Source: Microbispora siamensis | GTDB lineage: Bacteria; Actinomycetota; Actinomycetes; Streptosporangiales; Streptosporangiaceae | Direction of reading: 5' to 3' | Assembly (NCBI RefSeq): GCF_016863095.1 | Contig: NZ_BOOF01000052.1 | Location: 1 to 64,000 of the forward strand | Length of the DNA stretch: 64,000 bases | Part shown: positions 33,222-40,374 of the stretch, in pieces | How the letters are laid out: the number at the start of each line of letters is the position of its first letter | Position numbering within the stretch: the stretch's first letter is position 1 | The notes under the pieces: model-generated | What the model was told of the DNA's origin: nothing | Seen by the model: the letters and a program-made list of their open reading frames with translations, nothing else | Database searches by the model: none | Made by a program: the position numbers and the translations under genes

Positions 33222-35218
33222 CGTTGCTCACTCAGCCAATGCAGGTATGCGATTGCGACCTCGGGCAACTCGTCATCAATCTGGCGCTCGGTCACTGTGA
33301 CGTCGCGCAGAATCTCAGCACCAGTCGTCTGGTCGATCTCGACGACTGTCTCTGTACGGCTGACCAGCGCGTCTTCGCCGTCGGCCGTGCGACGGTAGAT
33401 CACATTCCCTCGCTTGTCATGGCCGACCTTCTCCGCGACGGCCATGAACAGCGGGTAGTCGAGACCAGTAGTCTCCGCTTGGGCGACCTGGTCTGCGCTG
33501 AGTCTGCGCATCAGGACCATGGACGTCTGCGTGTCGTTCTTGGGCTGGAACAGGTCTCGGTGCATGTCCACTACCGCGAGGATCTGCGCGCGCCGAAGGA
33601 GCCAGTGGCGGACGTAGGCCAAGCCCGGGTTGTTGAGAATGCCATTCGGGATGACCATCGCCATACGTCCAGTGCCCGGCTTAAGCAGTTGGAGGGCTCG
33701 CTCGATGAACAGGATCTCTGGCGGCTGCGACTTCTGGAGCACGGGGTTGCCGTGGCGGTCCCGCCTGATCACCCAGTCGCCGTTCTCATCCTGGTCCCAG
33801 ACAGCAGCGAGATCATACTGTGACAGAGTATCCGGGTCGTCGACGGGCAGCTTGGTGCCAAATGGCGGGTTGGACACGATCACGTCGATAGATCCCAGTG
33901 GAATGGCCTTGCGAAGTTCCGAGCGCCATGCGTGCGGGTTCTCCAGAGTGTTCGCCTGCCACAGTCCGCCAGAGCCGTCATTATTCATGACCATGTTCAT
34001 CTTCGCGGCACGCACCAGTGCCGGGTTCAGGTCGATTCCAAAGATGCACTGCGACAGGAAATCCTGACGACGGCGGAATAATTCCTCTCGCTCGGCATCG
34101 GTCCCGTTAGAAGGGTCCTTCCATTCTGCGCGTTCAGTCCGCTCAATGTGGTTTAGGGCGTGATTCATCGCAGTGATAAGGAAGCCACCAGTACCACATG
34201 AAGGGTCGAGAATTCTTTCGTTAGGTTGCGGGTCAATCATCGTTACAGCCATGCGGCAGGCGTTCCGAGGAGTGAAGAACTCACCGCGATCTCCACGAAG
34301 ATTCGAGCCCACAATTTCCTCGTACGCGACGCCCTTGACGTCGACCGGCGAGGCAAGGAGCGAGTACCCCTGCAGTTCGGTCACCACATAGGCGACAACG
34401 GACGGACTAAGGTCGATCTCAAGATCCCGAGCATCAAAGATTGTCGGGTATTTTTTGACGACCTTGTCCGTGAATAGCTTCTGGATGCGTCTCTTCGCCG
34501 CCGTCGCGACGGTCGCATTCTCCCGCTCGCTGGGGGTTGCATAAAAGCTAAGAGTACGGGATCGCTCGTCTTCAATCTTTGTAAAGATCAGCTTGAGTAA
34601 CTCCCAGAAGGCATCCGTCTTCTGCTTACCCTCGTGAGCTGCGATATAGTTGTGACAGCGCCGGAAAGCGAATAGAAGATTATCGGCGGTTGCAACCTTT
34701 AGGTCACGCCGCTTAGGTCGCTGAGCGTCCTCCTCAGTCTGCCCAAATGCGGGGATATCAATGATTTCGTCGAAGACCCAGCCGCCCTTACCGTCGGGAC
34801 GCTTGGCGTAACAAAATCGATCGTCGCCGTTCGTCCACATCCCGTACTTGACGTTAAGACAGGAGGCCATATACGACTGAAGCTGCCCGACACCTTCCGT
34901 CTTATGCGTCGGCTTGACGTCGGCTTTCTTTGTCTCAACCAGCAGGAAGGCGTTGGCTTGGGTGTGCTCTGAGCCAGGCTCGAAGACCACAATATCCACG
35001 CGCTTCCGCGCAGAGCCCATCTTAATTGCGAACTCGGGTTCACAGTCCTTCGCCGGGTACTTGTACTGCCTGACGAGAGCCTTCTCGATGTTCTGTCGGA
35101 CGTATTCCTCGGGCGTGTCCCTGACCAACTTGCCGGTGAGGAAGTCCGTCACCTGCCCCTCCGGGACGGACCCGACAGGGACGACCGTAGGGCTGGTTGG
35201 GAGGGAAGGAGCAGACAT
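33218..35218 (-). CDS. Nuclease-N6-adenine methyltransferase fusion (BcgI-like)
   Basis: From ATG 35218 the product is 666 residues. The N-terminal part is a PD-(D/E)xK nuclease domain (KRVDIVVF with D75, LLVETKK with E95 and K97). The rest is an HsdM-like methyltransferase with GVAYEEIVGSNLRGDRGEFF, SAM motif DPSCGTGGFL (338-347) and catalytic NPPF (450-453). No separate HsdR helicase subunit is present. Nuclease-methylase in one chain plus a separate specificity chain is the BcgI (type IIB/IIG) arrangement, so cutting on both sides of the site is possible. Residues upstream of 35218 look non-coding. Confidence 0.85.
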   Translation of the reverse strand: MSAPSLPTSPTVVPVGSVPEGQVTDFLTGKLVRDTPEEYVRQNIEKALVRQYKYPAKDCEPEFAIKMGSARKRVDIVVFEPGSEHTQANAFLLVETKKADVKPTHKTEGVGQLQSYMASCLNVKYGMWTNGDDRFCYAKRPDGKGGWVFDEIIDIPAFGQTEEDAQRPKRRDLKVATADNLLFAFRRCHNYIAAHEGKQKTDAFWELLKLIFTKIEDERSRTLSFYATPSERENATVATAAKRRIQKLFTDKVVKKYPTIFDARDLEIDLSPSVVAYVVTELQGYSLLASPVDVKGVAYEEIVGSNLRGDRGEFFTPRNACRMAVTMIDPQPNERILDPSCGTGGFLITAMNHALNHIERTERAEWKDPSNGTDAEREELFRRRQDFLSQCIFGIDLNPALVRAAKMNMVMNNDGSGGLWQANTLENPHAWRSELRKAIPLGSIDVIVSNPPFGTKLPVDDPDTLSQYDLAAVWDQDENGDWVIRRDRHGNPVLQKSQPPEILFIERALQLLKPGTGRMAMVIPNGILNNPGLAYVRHWLLRRAQILAVVDMHRDLFQPKNDTQTSMVLMRRLSADQVAQAETTGLDYPLFMAVAEKVGHDKRGNVIYRRTADGEDALVSRTETVVEIDQTTGAEILRDVTVTERQIDDELPEVAIAYLHWLSEQR

Positions 35219-35475
35219 GCAGTGTCCTTGGAGGCGAGGGTAATGTGTCCGTCCCGGCAGCCTAGGGGATTCTGTAGCTTCGCTACGCCAGGTCGGCACC
35301 ATCGATCGCACGAGCTTGTCCTCCCTATACGGCAATGCGCGCGTGGGCGGCGCGGCCGCGACCGGCCGGAGAGCCGCAGCGCGGCCGACGATCGCCCGGC
35401 GCGCGGCGGGCCGCCGGAGGCGGACCGCCCTTGATAGCGAGAAGAAAAGTTGCTTTCGGCCGTGCAGATGGCTCA

Positions 35476-36201
35476 TCAGCGGAGCGGTTCGGCTGCGGCC
35501 CAGACCCGCTCCAGGCTTCTGAGGTAGATGGCTGTGCTGTCTCCGTCCTTGGTGGCCGTGAGGTACAGCACGGGAGCTTGGGCCGCTGCGGTGCCGTAGG
35601 CGTGGACGTTTACGAGAAGTTCGCTGTCGGCCCGGTAGATGGAGTTGTAGAGCGTCGTGCGGTGGAGTCGGATCTCCACGCCGTCGATCTCGTGGAGCGG
35701 TCGGTACAGCATGAGGGCGTTGCGTATTCGGGCTGCCATGACGTCGGCTCCGATGCCTTCTTCGGCTCCTCGTGCGGCTACCTCGGGGCTCTGGGGGTCG
35801 CCGAGAAGGATGCGGATCTTCACGCCTACCTTGGCTCTGCTAGCGAGCAGGCGGATCATGCCGGTGTCTTCGGCGAGGAACAGGCTGCTGTAGGTCAGGA
35901 TGTCGATCTCGTGACTTGCGCCTTGGAAGAGCCGCCGCCAGATGTTCTGCGGTACGGCCCAGCGGTGGGGATAGACGGCTTTCACTTCGTGGGAAATGGT
36001 TCGCCGCGGTTGGGCGACGTCGGGCCACAGGTCGCCTTCGTCGAGTTGGAGCATGTCGGCGAGTGCCCAGCGGTGGCGGGGGTAGGGGATGCGGCCTTTG
36101 AGCCAGCGGTCGACCGTCTTGGGGTCCACTTCGAGGGCGGCGGCGACGTCGATGGTTTCGAGTCTGGCCCGGGCAAGGGCGTGGCGCAGGGTGTCGCTCA
36201 T
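35476..36201 (-). CDS. HTH regulator with DUF5919-like C-terminal domain
   Basis: The 241-residue product has an N-terminal XRE-type domain (LRHALARARLETIDVAAALE, VDPKTVDRWLKGRIPYPRHR) and a C-terminal domain with AVYPHRWAVPQNIWRRLFQG, LTYSSLFLAEDTGMIRLL, VKIRILLGDPQSPEVA and LVNVHAYG. It is close to 38264-39004 and more distant from 20034-20909. Its promoter carries the AGACGTCCCT repeat at 36249-36268. It is divergent from the 36367-37844 genes. Confidence 0.75.
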   Translation of the reverse strand: MSDTLRHALARARLETIDVAAALEVDPKTVDRWLKGRIPYPRHRWALADMLQLDEGDLWPDVAQPRRTISHEVKAVYPHRWAVPQNIWRRLFQGASHEIDILTYSSLFLAEDTGMIRLLASRAKVGVKIRILLGDPQSPEVAARGAEEGIGADVMAARIRNALMLYRPLHEIDGVEIRLHRTTLYNSIYRADSELLVNVHAYGTAAAQAPVLYLTATKDGDSTAIYLRSLERVWAAAEPLR

Positions 36202-36248
36202 GGGGGTGTACCTCCTGGGGCGGCGGCTCTGCCTGCGACGTTAACACG

Positions 36249-36268
36249 AGACGTCCCTAGACGTCCCT
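36249..36268. promoter_or_regulatory. GACGTCC operator-like repeat, site 1
   Basis: Two adjacent AGACGTCCCT units in the divergent region between the DUF5919-like gene and 36367. Related sites lie at 37181 and 39020. Confidence 0.6.
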
Positions 36269-36366
36269 TAGTCGCGGTGTAGAGGTTCCCCCGCCTCGAC
36301 GGAAGCTCGTTCGGTATGGGCGTGATGAACGCGCCCACCGCCAAGCCGAAAGGAGCGTGTCAGGGC

Positions 36367-36720
36367 ATGGAGCAACTGCGGCCGATCCAGAAGCGGCAGC
36401 GCGAGTATCAGGAACAGCTCTTGACTGAGCTGCGGGATGAGCTGGAGGAGCGCGGGATCACGGCGGTCCTGATCGTGGATGAGAAGAACCGGCCCGCCTT
36501 GGACGCGACCGACAGTCGGCTACGGCCCCGCCGGGTCTATGTCCACCTGGCGTTCCTGTGGTTCTACTGGGGCGACCAGCACGACGAACGGGTCTCATGC
36601 CTGAAGCTGGGGCCGGCGGCCGACCGAATCGAAAAGGCGGCGCGCGAGGGCTGGCGCGACGGCGAACAGGGAGAGCTCGGTATCGACCTGACAAAGATTC
36701 TCGATGCACACCGCTCCTGA
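36367..36720 (+). CDS. Unknown 117-residue protein
   Basis: ATG 36367, with AAAGGAG at 36348-36354, is preferred; earlier in-frame starts at 36316 and 36325 lack a binding site. The product has RQREYQEQLLTELRDELEER, then ITAVLIVDEKNRPALD, VYVHLAFLWFYWGDQHDER and a charged helical end. No family is recognised. Its end overlaps the start of the GntR gene by 17 bp. Confidence 0.55.
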   Translation: MEQLRPIQKRQREYQEQLLTELRDELEERGITAVLIVDEKNRPALDATDSRLRPRRVYVHLAFLWFYWGDQHDERVSCLKLGPAADRIEKAAREGWRDGEQGELGIDLTKILDAHRS

Positions 36721-37183
36721 ACGGCGCAAGGCGTGGCTGACCGGGCAACGAGTCTCTGGCAAGCTGGCCGAGCGGCTGCGCGAGCGGATCGCGACGGGTG
36801 TCTATCCGGCGGGGCGAGCGCTGCCCTCGGAGATCGCTCTGACGGCGGAGTTTCGCGTTGCCCGCAACACAGTGCGTCGCGCGTTGCGGGCCTTGGAGGC
36901 AGAGGGCTTGATCGTGACTGTCCCCTCGAAAGGGCGGCTTGTGCAAGGCGGTGACGCTCCCGTCGATGCCTCCTACCGGTATCAGCTCATCGCGCGGCAG
37001 TTGCGTGGGCGGATCGAGCGGGGCGACCTCGGCCCCGGGGACCTGCTGCCCAGCGAAGCGGAACTCCGGTGGCTCTACGAGGCATCGCGCAACACGGTAC
37101 GGCAGGCGTTCGCGGAGCTGGAGCGCGAAGGGCTGATCGTGTCCCGGCAGGGCAAGGGCCGGTTCGTCCGCTCCGAGGAGTAG
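36704..37183 (+). CDS. Tandem-domain GntR regulator without effector domain
   Basis: The 159-residue product is two GntR winged helices in a row: residues 17-80 (LAERLRERIATGVYPAGRAL, FRVARNTVRRALRALEAEGL) and residues 90-157 (IARQLRGRIERGDLGPGDLL, EASRNTVRQAFAELEREGLI, GKGRFV). The two halves align along their length, an internal duplication. No ligand-binding domain follows. One chain could bind a direct repeat without dimerising; GACGTCC repeats nearby fit that idea. Confidence 0.85.
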   Translation: MHTAPERRKAWLTGQRVSGKLAERLRERIATGVYPAGRALPSEIALTAEFRVARNTVRRALRALEAEGLIVTVPSKGRLVQGGDAPVDASYRYQLIARQLRGRIERGDLGPGDLLPSEAELRWLYEASRNTVRQAFAELEREGLIVSRQGKGRFVRSEE

Positions 37184-37203
37184 GACGTCCTAGGACGTCT
37201 AGG
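37181..37203. promoter_or_regulatory. GACGTCC operator-like repeat, site 2
   Basis: TAGGACGTCC followed by TAGGACGTCT, starting on the stop codon of the GntR gene and about 50 bp before the HD gene. It matches site 1 read on the minus strand. Confidence 0.6.
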
Positions 37204-37250
37204 TTGGTGCCCTAGGTCGCATAGAGGCGGGTGCGCCTATCGTCTATCTC

Positions 37251-37844
37251 GTGGAGCAAGCTGCCTGGGCGCGTGATCTGGCCGAAGAACTCCTAGCCGA
37301 GCCGCTGCCCCGGCGCTGGGCACATACCCAGGGGGTGGCGGCTCGGGCCGTGTCGCTGGCCCCGATCCTCGGCGACGAGGCCGACACGCTGACCGCCGCC
37401 GCCTACCTTCACGACATCGGCTACTCCCCGGAGCTGGTCGACACCGGATTTCACCCCCTCGACGGCGCCCGCTACCTACGCGATGTGGCGGGCGCCGACG
37501 AGCGACTATGCCGTCTGGTCGCCCATCACTCCTGCGCGGTCAACGAGGCCACCGAACGCGACCTATACGACGCCTTGACCAAGGAGTTCGCCCCGGAGCG
37601 GCGAGAGCTGGCCGACGCGCTGACCTACTGCGACATGACCACCGGTCCCGACGGCCGGCACCTCGACGTACACGAGCGGCTCGCCGAGATCCATTCCCGT
37701 TACGGTCCCGATCACCTCGTCAGCCGCTCGATCACCACTTCGACACCCTGCATCCTTGCCGCGGTTCGGGCGGTGGAGGCGGCGCTAACCGACGTGAGGC
37801 AGGGCGGTGCTGGTGAGGTAGTGACCGATCCGCAGGGCCATTGA
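37251..37844 (+). CDS. HD-domain phosphohydrolase
   Basis: The 197-residue product (GTG start) has the HD metal-binding layout: RRWAHTQGVAARA (first His), AAAYLHDIGYSPELVD (HD pair, about residues 54-55), ARYLRDV, LVAHHSCAV (His pair) and LTYCDMTT (final Asp). The family hydrolyses nucleotides or cyclic nucleotides. It converges with and overlaps the 3' end of the NUDIX gene by 60 bp. Confidence 0.85.
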   Translation: MEQAAWARDLAEELLAEPLPRRWAHTQGVAARAVSLAPILGDEADTLTAAAYLHDIGYSPELVDTGFHPLDGARYLRDVAGADERLCRLVAHHSCAVNEATERDLYDALTKEFAPERRELADALTYCDMTTGPDGRHLDVHERLAEIHSRYGPDHLVSRSITTSTPCILAAVRAVEAALTDVRQGGAGEVVTDPQGH

Positions 37845-38267
37845 GCGGTCCATCGGCAGCGTCGCCACCTCGGCGCGTGGCACCCATCGGACCTCGGTTG
37901 ACTCGCTGCTCGGGGTCGGTTCGCCGCTGATGGCGCGGGCGGTGAGGACGATGGAGAACTCCTGCCGGGCCTCGCCGTTCGAGGTGTAGAGAATCACGTG
38001 GCGGGGGTCGGTGTAGGTGCCGACGAGGCCGGTGATCTCACAGACGATGCCGGTCTCTTCGAGGGTCTCGCGTACGGCGGCCTGGGGAAGGGATTCGCCG
38101 AGGTCGATGGCACCACCGGGGACGGCCCAGTTACCGTTGTCACTGCGGCGGATCATCAGGATGTCCCCGGCGTCGTTGGTGACGACGACGTTGACGGACG
38201 GGACGAGGCTGTTCGGCTTTGGAGCGTCAGGGTCGTCGTAGTAGTCGATGCGGCGGGCCACGATCAC
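37785..38267 (-). CDS. NUDIX hydrolase, possible pSAM2-Pif-like protein
   Basis: From GTG 38267 the product is 160 residues. The NUDIX box reads GGAIDLGESLPQAAVRETLE followed by ETGI (G-x5-E-x7-REUxEExGU, about residues 52-74), with all catalytic Glu present. It should hydrolyse a nucleoside diphosphate derivative. Its GTG overlaps the stop of the upstream DUF5919-like gene. In pSAM2 the immunity factor Pif, which blocks redundant transfer, is a NUDIX protein, so that role is possible. Confidence 0.88.
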   Translation of the reverse strand: MIVARRIDYYDDPDAPKPNSLVPSVNVVVTNDAGDILMIRRSDNGNWAVPGGAIDLGESLPQAAVRETLEETGIVCEITGLVGTYTDPRHVILYTSNGEARQEFSIVLTARAISGEPTPSSESTEVRWVPRAEVATLPMDRSMALRIGHYLTSTALPHVG

Positions 38268-39004
38268 GACTCTACCGGCGTGGCCTGCTCCCACACCCGT
38301 TCGAAACTGTCGACATAGGTGGTGACCATGTCCCCGCCTAACACCTTGCGCAGGTGCAGAACGGGGGCGTTGCCGGCGGGCACGCCGTACACGTGAGTGT
38401 TGACGAGAAGCTGATCGTCGCCGCGGTAGATGGAGTTGTACAGCACCGTCCGATGAAGACGGATCTCCACCCCTTCCAGGCCGCGGATGGGCCGGTAGAG
38501 CACGAGGACATTGCGGATCTTGGCGGCCATGCCGTCGTCAATGCCTTCGTCCGCGCCGCGCTGGGCGACTTCGAGGCTGTTGGGGTCGCCGAGCAGGATG
38601 CGTACCCTCACTCCGGCGGCGGCCTTCTCGCCGAGCATGCGGACGATTCCGGCATCGTCGGCGAGGAACAGGCCGCTGTAGACGAGGACTCCGATTTCCT
38701 GCGTGGCGGACGCGAACAGACGTCCCCAGGCGTCCCGGGGGACGGCCCAGCGGTGCGGATAGACGGTGATGATCTCGCTCTCGGACGCTGAGGCCACCTG
38801 TTCCCGGGTCAGGGCCTCGGGCCACAGGTAACTCTCGTCCATCCCAAGGTGAGCGGCGACGGCATACCGGTGTTTTCGGTACGGTGCGCGGCCTTTGGTG
38901 ATCCAGCGTTCGACGGTCTTGGGGTCCACCTGGATCGCGGTCGCCAGCTCGCTGATGCTCACCCCGCGTTCCAGAAGGGCCGCGCGTAGTCGCTCGTTGG
39001 CCAT
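38264..39004 (-). CDS. HTH regulator with DUF5919-like C-terminal domain
   Basis: From ATG 39004 the product is 246 residues: XRE-type domain (ERGVSISELATAIQVDPKTV, ERWITKGRAPYRKHRYAVAA), then ITVYPHRWAVPRDAWGRLF, VLVYSGLFLADDAGIVRML, VRVRILLGDPNSLEVA and LLVNTHVYG. It is a close paralogue of 35476-36201. It is translationally coupled to the NUDIX gene, as the element 2 homologue is to the phosphatase gene. Operator-like GACGTCC sites precede it. Confidence 0.75.
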   Translation of the reverse strand: MANERLRAALLERGVSISELATAIQVDPKTVERWITKGRAPYRKHRYAVAAHLGMDESYLWPEALTREQVASASESEIITVYPHRWAVPRDAWGRLFASATQEIGVLVYSGLFLADDAGIVRMLGEKAAAGVRVRILLGDPNSLEVAQRGADEGIDDGMAAKIRNVLVLYRPIRGLEGVEIRLHRTVLYNSIYRGDDQLLVNTHVYGVPAGNAPVLHLRKVLGGDMVTTYVDSFERVWEQATPVES

Positions 39005-39019
39005 CTCACCTGCCGCGTC

Positions 39020-39072
39020 AGGACGTCCAGGGACGTGGCAATCGTAGACGGGACGTCTTGAACATGTCCCGT
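39020..39072. promoter_or_regulatory. GACGTCC operator-like repeats, site 3
   Basis: AGGACGTCCAGGGACGT at 39020-39036 and the interrupted palindrome ACGGGAC (39048) / GTCCCGT (39066) upstream of the DUF5919-like gene and divergent 39155. Confidence 0.55.
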
Positions 39073-39154
39073 CGTGTAGTGATCTCGTCCTGCCCTTCCG
39101 TCGCACTCTCGGTGTCACAACGCACCACTACCTGCGACGAAAGGAGAACGACCA

Positions 39155-39373
39155 ATGACAGACACCACGATCACCCCTCCGGAGGAGGTGCCCGGCTGCG
39201 AGTGCGGGGCGCTGCTGGAGGAGGGGCAGACCCGCTGCTCCAAGTGCATCGCTCGTGACCGGTGGGCACGCCGTCAGGTCGCCGGCCGCAGAGCCGCTCG
39301 GCGTCGCACCATCACCCGCCGTCCCCCGCGCGGCCCGCTCGGCGCCACAGCCCTGGGGGTGATCTGGTCGTGA
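39155..39373 (+). CDS. Small basic protein with Cys clusters
   Basis: ATG 39155 follows AAAGGAG. The 72-residue product has CECG (residues 15-18) and CSKC (28-31), a small zinc knuckle, then an Arg-rich tail (RRQVAGRRAARRRTITRRPP) suited to nucleic-acid binding. Its stop overlaps the GTG of the next gene. No named family. Confidence 0.65.
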   Translation: MTDTTITPPEEVPGCECGALLEEGQTRCSKCIARDRWARRQVAGRRAARRRTITRRPPRGPLGATALGVIWS

Positions 39374-39636
39374 GCGCACTGCCTCTGATCATTGCCCTGA
39401 CCTTGGCCGCGGTCGTGGCCGTCGGCTACGTGACGGTCCTGGTCGGCATCCGGCGGGAGGACAAGGCCATGCGCGGTGGGGTCGCCTCCGGGGATGCGTC
39501 CGCGCGGCTCGCTCGACACGTCACCGGCTTAACGGTCCGGGACGGTGGTCCTAACTCTCGGATCGCTGAGACAAGGTCTCTTCGACCCGTGCCAGGCGTT
39601 CCGACAAGTCCTGTACGGCGGTGCGTAGCGCGATGA
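39370..39636 (+). CDS. Small single-pass membrane protein
   Basis: GTG 39370 overlaps the previous stop. The 88-residue product begins with a transmembrane helix (LPLIIALTLAAVVAVGYVTV), followed by a basic, flexible tail. Small one-helix proteins are common in AICE transfer and spread loci. The 3' end overlaps the convergent GntR gene by 86 bp, so the C-terminal residues may be under little constraint. Confidence 0.5.
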   Translation: MSALPLIIALTLAAVVAVGYVTVLVGIRREDKAMRGGVASGDASARLARHVTGLTVRDGGPNSRIAETRSLRPVPGVPTSPVRRCVAR

Positions 39637-39907
39637 CCTCGCTCGCCAAGTCGCCCGCCGGCCCCGGGTCGGTGCCCGGGACGTCTTCGCGGACGAACAC
39701 GCCCTTGCCCTGCTGGCCGATGACCAGGCCCTCGGTCCGCAAGATCCCGACCGCGAGTTTCACGACGCTGAGCGAGGCGTCATACCGGGCGGCGAGCTGG
39801 GTGGTCGACGGCAACGGGGAGCCGGGCGGCAGGGATCCGCCGCGGATCTGCTCGCGCAGATCATCGGCGATCTGGAGGTAACCAGGCCGTCCCGTCTTCT
39901 TGACCAT
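39551..39907 (-). CDS. GntR regulator with C-terminal coiled coil
   Basis: From ATG 39907 the product is 118 residues: a GntR winged helix (about 8-75: YLQIADDLREQIRGGSLPPG, AARYDASLSVVKLAVGILRT, GKGVFV) and a C-terminal heptad-like helix (ASEVIALRTAVQDLSERLAR) for dimerisation, with no UTRA domain. It is divergent from the transfer operon starting at 40033. It is the likely master repressor of element 3, analogous to the KorSA-type protein of element 2. Confidence 0.85.
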   Translation of the reverse strand: MVKKTGRPGYLQIADDLREQIRGGSLPPGSPLPSTTQLAARYDASLSVVKLAVGILRTEGLVIGQQGKGVFVREDVPGTDPGPAGDLASEVIALRTAVQDLSERLARVEETLSQRSES

Positions 39908-39973
39908 GCCTCTCCTGACGTAGGGCCACAAGTATCACACCACGCCACGGTGACCAAGCCAACCGAGAAGACA

Positions 39974-40002
39974 TTGACAACCAGGCCAACCTAGTTAACT
40001 AT
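39974..40002 (+). promoter_or_regulatory. Promoter with overlapping palindrome for the transfer operon
   Basis: TTGACA (39974-39979), 17-base spacer, AACTAT (39997-40002). The palindrome TAGTTAACTA (39992-40001) covers the -10 region and is a candidate operator for the divergent GntR protein. Confidence 0.55.
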
Positions 40003-40032
40003 GTTAGCCACGAGACTAAGGAGGTCCACAAG

Positions 40033-40374
40033 ATGCGCACCATTCCGATCCCGGTCGACGTGACCAAGCTCCAGTTCGTCTGCGTCCGCGCACCCCGCCC
40101 GCGTGTCCTCAACCAGGACACCGGCGAGATCAAGACCGACAAGAACGGCAACACCGTCTACGAGATCGTCCTGTCGGTGGAGGACGAGTTCGGCCGGATC
40201 GAACTCGTCAAGGTCGGCACCTCCGGCGAGCCCCAAGTGAGCGCCGGGCAGGACGTCACCCCGGTCGGCCTGGTCGGCTACGTCTGGGAGATGTCCCGGG
40301 GCGGCGAGGCCCGCTGGGGCATCAGCTACCGGGCCGCCTCGATCGTCCCGGCGGGGGTGACCGCCCGTGCGTGA
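40033..40374 (+). CDS. SCO3933-family regulatory protein
   Basis: The 113-residue product starts RTIPIPVDVTKLQFVCVRAP and continues VLNQDTGEIKTDKNGNTVYE and RWGISYRAASI, the pattern of the SCO3933 family found just before the FtsK-type gene in many AICEs. ATG 40033 follows AAGGAGG. Its end overlaps the translocase start by 8 bp. The role in controlling replication or transfer is inferred; it holds the place of Pra in element 2. Confidence 0.8.
   Translation: MRTIPIPVDVTKLQFVCVRAPRPRVLNQDTGEIKTDKNGNTVYEIVLSVEDEFGRIELVKVGTSGEPQVSAGQDVTPVGLVGYVWEMSRGGEARWGISYRAASIVPAGVTARA

Noticed and set aside
33224-35100. Plus-strand frames inside the methyltransferase gene
   Set aside because: The methyltransferase has clear DPSCGTGG and NPPF motifs on the minus strand; the opposite frames show no family features.
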